A stretch of DNA of 8,978 nucleotides from an uncultured Eubacteriales bacterium (GTDB taxonomy: Bacteria > Bacillota > Clostridia > Oscillospirales > Oscillospiraceae): NCBI GenBank assembly GCA_900553545.1, contig USDP01000056.1, positions 1 to 8,978 of the forward strand, written 5' to 3'. Position 1 is the stretch's first letter; each line of letters begins with the position of its first letter. A program made the position numbers and the translations under genes. Below, piece by piece: positions 1-6,351 of the stretch. Under the pieces are notes generated by a model. That model made no database searches. It was given only the letters and a program-made list of their open reading frames with translations, and was not told the DNA's origin.

Positions 1-410
1 AGGTCGGGCGGCTCCGGCAGTGCATCCTTTGCGCGGGCCAGGCTCCGCAACACGCCGTTTACCAAGCCCGCTGCACGCGCGTTGGCATATTTTTTTGTCT
101 GCGTCACGGCCTCGTTGACCGCCGCCGCGTCCGGCACTTTATCCAGAAACACGATCTGATACGCGCCGAGCCGCAGAATGTCCAGCACCACCGGCTGTAA
201 GTCTTTCAGTTTCCCGCGCACGAACCGGCTCAGATAAAAATCCAGAAGCCCCCGGTTCTGCTCCACGCCGTAGCACAGCCGCGCGGCCAGCGCGGCGTCC
301 CGCCGGTCAAGCCCGTCGCGCCGCGCATATTCCTTCAAGGCCCCGTCAGAAAACGCGCCTTGCCTCCGGCAGGCGATCAAAACCGACAGTGCCGTCGTTC
401 TTGCTCCCAT
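1..410 (-). CDS. rsmB: 16S rRNA m5C967 methyltransferase RsmB, N-terminal part (partial at left edge)
   Basis: The first 136 codons are present; the gene runs off the left edge. RsmB (Sun/Fmu) uses S-adenosylmethionine to methylate C967 of 16S rRNA. It has an N-terminal NusB-like helical RNA-binding domain followed by a Rossmann methyltransferase domain. Only the NusB-like part is visible: residues about 5-125 carry the family pattern, including DAALAARLCYGVEQNR (38-53), LQPVVLDILRLGAYQI (71-86), VPDAAAVNEAVTQTKKYAN (92-110) and GLVNGVLR (115-122). The catalytic cysteines would lie beyond the window. The start is ATG at 408-410, preceded by a GAGGG Shine-Dalgarno that overlaps the fmt stop region, with 7 nt between the genes. 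This is the usual gene after fmt in Firmicutes. A lone NusB is the alternative, but its position after fmt and the lack of a stop favour RsmB. Confidence 0.9.
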   Translation of the reverse strand, partial: MGARTTALSVLIACRRQGAFSDGALKEYARRDGLDRRDAALAARLCYGVEQNRGLLDFYLSRFVRGKLKDLQPVVLDILRLGAYQIVFLDKVPDAAAVNEAVTQTKKYANARAAGLVNGVLRSLARAKDALPEPPD

Positions 411-417
411 GATACCC

Positions 418-1335
418 TCAGATCTCGATCGGATGGCCGCGGAAATAGTCAGCAGCCGCCATTCTTTTTCCGCCCTCGGCCTGCAATTCCCGCACAACGA
501 GCACAGAGCCATCGCCGCATGCGACCTCCAAGCCCTGCTTTGTCACCGCAAGGAGTGTCCCCGGCGCTTTGTCCGTCGTCCGCCCCGTCTGCTCGACACG
601 GAAGACCTTGAACGTCTTCCCACTGATTTCCATCGTCGCTACCGGCCACGGGATCAGCCCGCGCACCTGATCGATGACGTACCGCGCGCGCTGCGTCCAG
701 TCGATGGGACTCATGCTCTTGGAAAGCATCGGCGCATACGTCGCCTTCGCATTGTCCTGCGGCGTACGTTTTGCCGTCCCGGCCTCAATGGCCCGCACGG
801 TATCGCAGGCGAGATCGCCCGCGATGACGGCCAGCCGCGCCATCAGCTCGCTGCTCGTCTCCATCGGCTCAATGGGCGTTTTGCGAATTTCAATGACGTC
901 GCCCTCATCCATCCCGGCGGTCAGATACATCGCGCTCACGCCCGTCTCGTCGCAGTGGTTCAAAATTGACCACTGCACCGGACCTGCGCCGCGCAGCTCC
1001 GGCAGGATGCTCGCGTGCATGTTGATGCAGCCGTATTTCGGAATGTCCAGCACCCGCTGCGGCAAAATCTTGCCATAGGCCACGACCACGATCAGGTCGG
1101 GTGCGATCGCGCGCAGCTCCTCCACAACCGCATCGTCGCGGAACGAGACCGGCTGGATGACCGGCAGGCCCACCGACTCCGCGTACTGCTTCACCTCCGA
1201 GGCCATCATCTTCATGCCCCGGTTTTTCGGTGTGTCCGGCTTGGTATAGACCGCCGCGATGTCGAATCCGGCGGTATGCAGCTTTTCGAGGCACACGCGG
1301 GCAATGTCCGGCGTGCCCATGTAGACCAGCTTCAT
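418..1335 (-). CDS. fmt: methionyl-tRNA formyltransferase
   Basis: Fmt transfers a formyl group from 10-formyltetrahydrofolate to Met-tRNA(fMet), making the initiator tRNA in the cytoplasm. The 305-residue length is normal. The N-terminal Rossmann-type formyltransferase domain (about 1-190) begins MKLVYMGTPD. It carries the catalytic set in NMHAS (N105, H107) and GMDEGD (D143), and the folate-binding loop variant SILPELRGAGPV (109-120). The C-terminal OB-like tRNA-binding domain (about 205-305) ends with the typical LQAEGGKRMAAADYFRGHP. The ATG start overlaps the def stop as ATGA (1332-1335), so translation is probably coupled to the deformylase that later removes the same formyl group. A GAGG Shine-Dalgarno lies inside the end of def. 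No key residue is missing. Confidence 0.97.
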   Translation of the reverse strand: MKLVYMGTPDIARVCLEKLHTAGFDIAAVYTKPDTPKNRGMKMMASEVKQYAESVGLPVIQPVSFRDDAVVEELRAIAPDLIVVVAYGKILPQRVLDIPKYGCINMHASILPELRGAGPVQWSILNHCDETGVSAMYLTAGMDEGDVIEIRKTPIEPMETSSELMARLAVIAGDLACDTVRAIEAGTAKRTPQDNAKATYAPMLSKSMSPIDWTQRARYVIDQVRGLIPWPVATMEISGKTFKVFRVEQTGRTTDKAPGTLLAVTKQGLEVACGDGSVLVVRELQAEGGKRMAAADYFRGHPIEI

Positions 1336-1850
1336 TTGTCCTCACCTTCCGCCTCGATGGCGTCCTCTTCCTGCTTCAGCATCTCCTCCAGCTCCTCCGC
1401 CGTCAGCATCTTCTCCGCGATCTCCGGATAGAGATGGCCGTCGAGATGGTCGATCTCATGCAGGAACGCCCGGGCCAGCAGTTCTTCGCCCTCATATTCA
1501 TACCAGTCGCCATAACGATCCTGCGCACGAACGGTCGCGCGCAGCGGCCGCGTCACGATGCCCCACTTGCCAGGTAGGCTGAGACAACCCTCCAGCCCGG
1601 TTTGCGTCTCATCGCTGACGGACACGATCTCCGGGTTGACCAGCTCGATGTCCTCGTCCTCCGCGTCAATGACCACGACGCGCCGCAGAATGCCGACCTG
1701 CGGCCCCGCGAGGCCGACGCCGTTGGCGTTGTGCATCGTCTCAAACATATCGTCGAGCAGATTTGCCAGCTTTTCATCAAATTCCGTTACCAGGCGGCAT
1801 TTTTTGTTCAAAATCGGGTCGCCCTGCGTCACAATATTTCGAAGTGCCAT
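1332..1850 (-). CDS. def: peptide deformylase
   Basis: This metalloenzyme removes the N-formyl group from nascent proteins at the ribosome exit. With the start chosen here it has 172 residues. All three active-site motifs are intact: motif I GVGLAGPQ (44-51, Q51), motif II EGCLS (87-91, metal ligand C89) and motif III HEIDH (131-135, ligands H131 and H135, catalytic E132). The C-terminal tail (about 150-172) is strongly acidic and probably helical. I chose ATG at 1848-1850 because it gives the family-typical MALRNIV start and has an AGAGGGA Shine-Dalgarno (1857-1863) 6 nt upstream. A TTG at 1863-1865 would add five residues but lies inside that Shine-Dalgarno and overlaps the priA stop. The gap from priA is 11 nt; the stop overlaps the fmt start as ATGA. 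Confidence 0.96.
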   Translation of the reverse strand: MALRNIVTQGDPILNKKCRLVTEFDEKLANLLDDMFETMHNANGVGLAGPQVGILRRVVVIDAEDEDIELVNPEIVSVSDETQTGLEGCLSLPGKWGIVTRPLRATVRAQDRYGDWYEYEGEELLARAFLHEIDHLDGHLYPEIAEKMLTAEELEEMLKQEEDAIEAEGEDK

Positions 1851-1861
1851 ATCGTTCCCTC

Positions 1862-4300
1862 TCAATCATAGGCGTTCACGTCGACAAACGCGCTCACGCC
1901 CTTGTTCTGTTTATCCTTTGCAAACGCGCCAAGCAGAAAACGCAGCAGCGCGCGAACTTCTTTTGTGTTTTTGCAGCTCAGCGTCGCGCGGTAGCGATAG
2001 GTGTAATTCACCTTTGCGATTGCCGCAGGCGCCGGGCCAAGCAGATCAAATTCCATCCCGGCGTAGGGGCTCTGCCGCAGATTCATTGCCAGCGCGTCGC
2101 GGAATCGCTTCGCCGCCGTGCGCACATGCTCTTCAAACAGGCCCGTAAACGTCACCGTGAACAGATTGCGGAACGGCGGTACATTCCGCAGCTCACGCAG
2201 CGCGATTTCCATGTCATAAAATCCGTCGTAATCCTGCGCCGCCGCCAGCTTGAGCACCGGATGCTCCGGGCACATCGTCTGGATGACTGCCGTGCCCGTG
2301 TCCGCGCCCCGGCCAGACCGGCCGACCAGCTGCGTCACCAGCGAGAACGTCGTCTCCGCCGCACGATAGTGGTTGACATAAAGGCTCAGGTCGGCGTCCA
2401 GCACGCCGGCCAGCGTCACCGACGCAAAATCCAGCCCCTTGGCCACCATCTGCGTCCCCACGAGGATGGACGCTTCCTTCCGTCGGAACCGTTCGAGGAT
2501 GGCCTCGTGACTGTTCGCAGCGGTCACGGTGTCGGCGTCCATGCGCAAGATGCCCGTGTCCGGGAATTCATAGCGCAGCTCTTCCTCCACCTTCTGCGTC
2601 CCCGCGCCCACCGGGCGGAGCGCTCCGCCGCAGTGCGGACACCGCTCCGTCACAGGCTCCGAGTATCCGCAGTAGTGGCACATGAGCCGGTTCGTTACGG
2701 AATGATATGTCAGATAGACGCTGCACCGCGGACAGCTCGGCGCGTCGCCGCAGTCCACACAGACAAGGCAGCGGCTGTTGCCGCGCCGGTTCAAAAACAA
2801 AATGGCCTGATCGCCGCGGATGACGGTGTCGCGCAGCCGCTCCTCGAGCGCCGTGCTCACGATCCCGGCGTTCCCCTGCCGCAGCTCCTGCTTCAGGTCG
2901 ACCAGCTCCACGCGCGGCATTGCCTGCCGGTTGAAGCGTTCTTTCAGGGTGTAGAGCGCAAGATCGCCGCACTTCGCGTGGTACATCGTCTCGACCGACG
3001 GCGTCGCCGACCCGAATACGACCAGAGCCCCAGCCCGCAGCCCGCGATAGAGCGCGACCTCGCGCGCATGGTAGCGCGGCGTGTTCTCCGATTTATAGGT
3101 GTGCTCCTGCTCCTCATCCAGAATGAAGAGCCCAACGTTTTCGACCGGCGCAAATACCGCCGACCGCGTCCCGACGACAACGCGCGCCCGCCCCTCGCGG
3201 ATGCGTCGCCACTCGTCAAACCGCGCGCCGACCTGTAAGCTTGAATGGAGCACCGCCACCTGTTCGCCGAACCGCCCGGTCAGCTTGCCGAGCAACTGCG
3301 GCGTCAGCGCGATCTCCGGCACGAGCAGCACAGCAGACTGCCCCTCCGCGAGCGTCCTTGCAATCAGCTCCATATAGACGGCAGTCTTCCCGCTGCCGGT
3401 CACGCCGTAAAGCAGCGCCGCGCCGGGCTTTTCCCGCTGCGCCTGCGTCCAGAGTCCTTCCACAGCTGCGGATTGCTCCTTGTTCAAGCGCATCGGTTCC
3501 GTCTGAGGCGCAATGCGCACCGCCTGCCGAAAGACCGGCTGCTCCGAGATCGTGATCAGCTCCAGCTTTTCCAGCCGCCGCAGCGTCGGCATCGACGCGC
3601 CCGTCAGCTCACAGATCTCCTGCGCCGACCCGCTGCCCACTGCGCACAGCAGCTCCAGCACCGCCTTTTGCAGCGGCGCAGCGCGCTGTTTGCGCCGTGC
3701 GAAGTCCATTGCGTCCTCCGCCGGGACGGCCAGCGCCGCGAGCTTCTGTGTCTTTACGCCGCCGCGCCGCGTCAGGTCGAGGCTCGAGGTCAACATTTTT
3801 TTGGCCTTCAGCGTCTTGATCGTCAGCGCCAGCTGCTCCTCATCGGGAAACCGCTGCCGCAGCGCCGCGTCCGTCGCGCTGCCGCCGAGCTCGCGCAGAA
3901 ACTGCACCAGCTGCCCGGCGAGGCTGCCGTCCTCCGGCATATCTGCCGCCTCCGGCGTCAGCGCGAACGTCTCCTGCCGCCGGAACCATAAGCCGGCCGG
4001 CAAAATGGCCTTCACCGCGTCATAATACGTGCAGAAATACCGCTCGCGCAGAAAGCCCGCCAGCCGCAGCTGCTCCGCCGTCAGCACCGGCTCCTCGTCC
4101 AGCGCCTGCTCGACGGCCTTGAGCTTTGCTTCCTCGCCCGCGCTCACGGCCAGCACCACGGCTTCCTTTTTTCGGTTCCCGTTCCCAAACGGAACGAGCA
4201 CCCGCATCCCCGACCGCAGCATCAGCCCGTCCGGAATCCTGTAGGAATAGGGCCGGTCGATGGCATACACGCTGTCTGAAACAGCAACCTGTGCGATCAT
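1862..4300 (-). CDS. priA: primosomal protein N', replication restart helicase PriA
   Basis: PriA is a superfamily 2 3'-5' DNA helicase that recognises stalled forks and reloads the replicative helicase. The 812-residue length is normal. Order: N-terminal 3'-DNA-binding domain (about 1-100, VAVSDSVYAIDRPYSY); linker and winged-helix region (about 120-255); helicase lobe 1 with Walker A GVTGSGKT (299-306) and Walker B DEEQ (395-398), then TPRYHAREVA; zinc-binding insert with four CxxC pairs (C514/C517, C523/C526, C541/C544, C554/C557); helicase lobe 2 with VGTQMVAKGLDF (614-625) and QLVGRSGRG (657-665); C-terminal domain to 812. The Walker B box reads DEEQ, not the DEEH of E. coli and B. subtilis. 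The ATG start has a strong GGGGAGG Shine-Dalgarno (4306-4312) 5 nt upstream. The gene follows a 60-nt gap containing a hairpin, so it may be expressed below the upstream genes. Confidence 0.97.
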   Translation of the reverse strand: MIAQVAVSDSVYAIDRPYSYRIPDGLMLRSGMRVLVPFGNGNRKKEAVVLAVSAGEEAKLKAVEQALDEEPVLTAEQLRLAGFLRERYFCTYYDAVKAILPAGLWFRRQETFALTPEAADMPEDGSLAGQLVQFLRELGGSATDAALRQRFPDEEQLALTIKTLKAKKMLTSSLDLTRRGGVKTQKLAALAVPAEDAMDFARRKQRAAPLQKAVLELLCAVGSGSAQEICELTGASMPTLRRLEKLELITISEQPVFRQAVRIAPQTEPMRLNKEQSAAVEGLWTQAQREKPGAALLYGVTGSGKTAVYMELIARTLAEGQSAVLLVPEIALTPQLLGKLTGRFGEQVAVLHSSLQVGARFDEWRRIREGRARVVVGTRSAVFAPVENVGLFILDEEQEHTYKSENTPRYHAREVALYRGLRAGALVVFGSATPSVETMYHAKCGDLALYTLKERFNRQAMPRVELVDLKQELRQGNAGIVSTALEERLRDTVIRGDQAILFLNRRGNSRCLVCVDCGDAPSCPRCSVYLTYHSVTNRLMCHYCGYSEPVTERCPHCGGALRPVGAGTQKVEEELRYEFPDTGILRMDADTVTAANSHEAILERFRRKEASILVGTQMVAKGLDFASVTLAGVLDADLSLYVNHYRAAETTFSLVTQLVGRSGRGADTGTAVIQTMCPEHPVLKLAAAQDYDGFYDMEIALRELRNVPPFRNLFTVTFTGLFEEHVRTAAKRFRDALAMNLRQSPYAGMEFDLLGPAPAAIAKVNYTYRYRATLSCKNTKEVRALLRFLLGAFAKDKQNKGVSAFVDVNAYD

Positions 4301-4323
4301 GCGAACCTCCCCATTCCAAGCTC

Positions 4324-4354
4324 AAAAGGCGTAGGCCCCCGGCCTGCGCCTTTT
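4324..4354 (-). terminator. terminator-like hairpin between rpoZ and priA (possibly bidirectional)
   Basis: This is a 14-position inverted repeat, AAAAGGCGYAGGCC, with a 3-nt loop, starting 6 nt after the rpoZ stop. In minus-strand RNA (the gene direction) the stem has one C-A mismatch and ends in a UUUU tract followed by GAG. In plus-strand RNA the same position is a G-U wobble and the tail is UUUUU, so the hairpin is slightly better as a terminator against antisense transcription. No convincing promoter is visible in the 24 nt between it and priA. I therefore infer partial termination (attenuation) with read-through into priA, or a promoter further upstream inside rpoZ or gmk. Confidence 0.7.
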
Positions 4355-4360
4355 TGTGTG

Positions 4361-4567
4361 TTACTTCAAATATTTTTCCTTGAGCGTCGCCGTCAGCTCA
4401 CCGCGCGCAACCTCCTGGATCGCCATCGTGACCGGCTTTTCCGGCAGCGGCTCGTGTGTCAGCTCCGATTCGATTGAGATCTGGCGGGCGCGGTGCGCCA
4501 CGACATTGACGAGAAGATAGCGGCTGTCGACATGCTTCAGCAGCTCAGACATTGCGGGATACAGCAT
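4361..4567 (-). CDS. rpoZ: RNA polymerase omega subunit
   Basis: Omega is the small subunit that helps fold beta' and assemble RNA polymerase. The product is 68 residues, a normal length for the short Firmicutes form. The signature is in the first helix region: SRYLLVNVVAHRARQI (15-30), followed by PVTMAIQEVARGEL (45-58). The start is ATG at 4565-4567, sharing one base with the gmk stop (TAATG). A near-perfect AAGGAGG Shine-Dalgarno (4575-4581) lies 7 nt upstream, inside the last gmk codons, so translation is probably coupled. The gmk-rpoZ pair is conserved in many bacteria. The terminator-like hairpin directly downstream could end a transcript here. Confidence 0.95.
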   Translation of the reverse strand: MLYPAMSELLKHVDSRYLLVNVVAHRARQISIESELTHEPLPEKPVTMAIQEVARGELTATLKEKYLK

Positions 4568-5163
4568 TAAAGTTCCTCCTTGATCAAATGGATACGCTCC
4601 ATCGTTTTACATTTTTCAGCGGTCATGATCGCCATCAGCTCTCCGGCCGTCTGTTCCACATCCTCATTGAGGAGAATGTAATCATATTGATGCGCCTGTG
4701 TATATTCCCACCGCGCACGCTCGAGCCGCTCGGCCATCGCCTCCGGCGAGACGTCGCCCCGGTGGACGAGCCGCTGGCGCAGCGCGTCGAACGACGGCGC
4801 CGCGATGAACACGAGCACCGCGCCGGGCAGCCGCTTTTTGATCTTCAGCGCGCCGACCACATCGACATCCATCACGATGTCCGTCCCGGCCTCAATGGCC
4901 TCGCGAATGGGCTGGAGCGGCGTGCCGTAGTAGTTGCCGACATATTCCGCGTATTCCAGCAGTGCGTCGTCCGCGATCAGCTTTTCAAACTGCTCGCGCG
5001 TCACGAAATAATAGCTCTTGCCGTCGACTTCGCCGGGCCGCATCGCGCGGGACGTGGCGGAGATGGAGTAGCGCACATGCACGCTTCGCGCGACCACGGC
5101 ATTCAGCAGCGTATTTTTCCCCACGCCCGACGGCCCGGAGACCACAAACAGCTTTCCTCTCAT
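4567..5163 (-). CDS. gmk: guanylate kinase
   Basis: Gmk phosphorylates GMP to GDP using ATP in the cytoplasm and feeds GTP, and hence (p)ppGpp, pools. The 198-residue length is normal. Visible motifs are the P-loop GPSGVGKNT (10-18), the GMP-binding stretch SRAMRPGEVDGKSYYF (38-53), NYYGTP (77-82), the DVDVVGA strand (99-105), and the lid and base region HRGDVS (134-139) and DYILLNE (161-167). Residue 17 after the P-loop lysine is Asn, where E. coli has Ser and B. subtilis has Gly; the following Thr is kept, so activity is expected. The ATG start overlaps the remA stop as ATGA (5160-5163). A GAAGGAGG Shine-Dalgarno sits about 10 nt upstream. In Firmicutes this enzyme is a known target of (p)ppGpp inhibition. 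Confidence 0.97.
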   Translation of the reverse strand: MRGKLFVVSGPSGVGKNTLLNAVVARSVHVRYSISATSRAMRPGEVDGKSYYFVTREQFEKLIADDALLEYAEYVGNYYGTPLQPIREAIEAGTDIVMDVDVVGALKIKKRLPGAVLVFIAAPSFDALRQRLVHRGDVSPEAMAERLERARWEYTQAHQYDYILLNEDVEQTAGELMAIMTAEKCKTMERIHLIKEEL

Positions 5164-5414
5164 TCTGCCCCATCCTCCTTCACTTCAGACCCGCGGCCCG
5201 ACAACTGCTCCGGCCCCAGCGCCGACAGGATCACATGGTCCGTATCCATCAGCAGCACCGACCTTGTGCTACGCCCGAACGACGCATCGACCAACATTCC
5301 GCGCTCCTTCGCCTCTTGGATCATGCGCTTGATGGGCGCGGAGTCGGGGCTGAGCACCGCGAGGATTCGCTGCGCGGCGACGACATTGCCAAAACCGATG
5401 TTGATAAATCGCAT
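5160..5414 (-). CDS. remA: DUF370 extracellular matrix regulator RemA
   Basis: In B. subtilis RemA is a DNA-binding protein that forms ring-shaped oligomers and activates matrix and osmoprotection genes. In organisms without that matrix its targets are not established. The product is 84 residues against about 89 in B. subtilis. Strong family identity is visible: INIGFGNVV (4-12), SPDSAPIKRMIQEAKERGML (22-41), DASFGRSTR (43-51) and DHVILSA (59-65). Arg16 and Arg48 line up with conserved basic residues R18 and R50 of the B. subtilis protein. The next residue, Arg51 in B. subtilis, is Ser49 here. The ATG start is preceded by GGGAG 6 nt upstream; the gap from yicC is 12 nt. The C-terminus is acidic and overlaps the gmk start. 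Confidence 0.94.
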   Translation of the reverse strand: MRFINIGFGNVVAAQRILAVLSPDSAPIKRMIQEAKERGMLVDASFGRSTRSVLLMDTDHVILSALGPEQLSGRGSEVKEDGAE

Positions 5415-5426
5415 GACCGACTCCCG

Positions 5427-6305
5427 TTATTCGATATTCTGCGTCTGTTCGCGGATCTTTTCCAGTTCCGCCTTGATCGCGACCCCCGTGCGGGCCTGTT
5501 CAATGTCGTTGCCCTTCGAGCCGATGGTGTTCGCCTCGCGGTTCAGCTCCTGCAGCAGGAAATCGAGCTTCCGGCCGATGGCACCGCCGTCGGTCAGCAT
5601 CGTGTCGAGCTGGGCCAGATGGCTTCGCAGGCGGACGGTCTCCTCGTCGACGGCAATCTTGTCGGCGTAGATGGCGGCCTCCTGCAAAATGCGGCCCTCA
5701 TCGATCGTGGTCGACTGCAAAACCTCCTGCATCTTGTCGGTCAGTCTCCGGCGGTATTCCGCCAACGTCACGGGGCTGCGCTGCTCTACACGCTCGACCA
5801 GACCCAGAATGGTCTTGCTTCTGGCCCGGAGATCGGCCTCCAGCGCTGCACCCTCCACGGTACGCATCGCGCCGTATTTCCCGACCGCCTCGTTCACCAC
5901 GGACAAAATGTCCGCCGTGATCTGCTTCTCGTCCTCTTCCTGCTTTTCCACGACGAACACATCGGGCATCCGCGCCAGCGACGTCACGGTGACGTCGTTC
6001 GGCACGCCGTAGTCCTTCGAGATCGTGTTCAGCGCCGCGAGATATCCCTCGAGCACCGGGCGGTTGAGCGAAATTTTCATCTCCGCGTCCGCCGTAACAT
6101 TGACCGAGATGAACACGTCAACCTTGCCGCGCGAAATTTCTTCCTTCACTCTTCCCTTGACCGCGTCCTCGGCAAAGCCGAACACGCGCGGCAGCTTCAC
6201 GCTGCAATCCAGATACCGGTTGTTGACAGACCGGATCTCGACCGTGATCTCCCGGCCGCCGATCGTCTGCGCCGCACGGCCGTAGCCGGTCATACTCTTG
6301 ATCAA
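5427..6305 (-). CDS. yicC: YicC/YloC family endoribonuclease
   Basis: YicC-family proteins are cytoplasmic endoribonucleases implicated in RNA turnover, including of small RNAs, in E. coli and B. subtilis. The product is 292 residues, a normal length. The N-terminal domain opens with the signature MIKSMTGYGR (1-10) and EIRSVNNRYLD (23-33). The C-terminal DUF1732 region carries GRKLDFLLQELNREANTI (244-261) and GSKGNDIEQA (262-271), its most conserved block. The start is TTG at 6303-6305, chosen because it yields the family-typical MIKSMTGYG and has GGAGG (6314-6318) 8 nt upstream. An ATG a few bases earlier is in another frame. A later in-frame ATG at codon 5 lies inside the signature. This is the first gene of the remA-gmk-rpoZ module and follows a 46-nt gap with a hairpin. 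Confidence 0.93.
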   Translation of the reverse strand: MIKSMTGYGRAAQTIGGREITVEIRSVNNRYLDCSVKLPRVFGFAEDAVKGRVKEEISRGKVDVFISVNVTADAEMKISLNRPVLEGYLAALNTISKDYGVPNDVTVTSLARMPDVFVVEKQEEDEKQITADILSVVNEAVGKYGAMRTVEGAALEADLRARSKTILGLVERVEQRSPVTLAEYRRRLTDKMQEVLQSTTIDEGRILQEAAIYADKIAVDEETVRLRSHLAQLDTMLTDGGAIGRKLDFLLQELNREANTIGSKGNDIEQARTGVAIKAELEKIREQTQNIE

Positions 6306-6313
6306 AACACATT

Positions 6314-6318
6314 CCTCC
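6314..6318 (-). promoter_or_regulatory. Shine-Dalgarno site supporting the yicC TTG start
   Basis: GGAGG on the minus strand lies 8 nt before TTG at 6303-6305. It is the only strong Shine-Dalgarno near the family-typical N-terminus and so decides the non-ATG start. Confidence 0.7.
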
Positions 6319-6327
6319 GTATTTCCA

Positions 6328-6349
6328 GATCCGGCGTACTCGCCGGATC
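6328..6349 (-). repeat. perfect intercistronic hairpin between cdaR and yicC
   Basis: This is a perfect 9-bp inverted repeat GATCCGGCG / CGCCGGATC around the 4-nt loop AGTA (minus-strand reading), 2 nt after the cdaR stop. No T-tract follows on either strand, so it is not a standard intrinsic terminator. Its place at the seam between the cdaAR pair and the yicC-remA-gmk-rpoZ module suggests a role in mRNA processing, 3'-end protection of cdaAR mRNA, or as a protein-binding DNA palindrome. Which of these applies cannot be decided from sequence. Confidence 0.75.
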
Positions 6350-6351
6350 GG

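Noticed and set aside
1332..1865. Longer def reading from a TTG start at 1865
   Set aside because: The TTG lies in the Shine-Dalgarno of the downstream ATG and overlaps the priA stop; the ATG at 1850 gives the usual MALRNIV N-terminus.
1763..3238. Plus-strand open frame of 491 codons opposite priA
   Set aside because: Low-complexity Arg/Ala/His-rich translation, fully antisense to a PriA with all its motifs; a codon-bias shadow.
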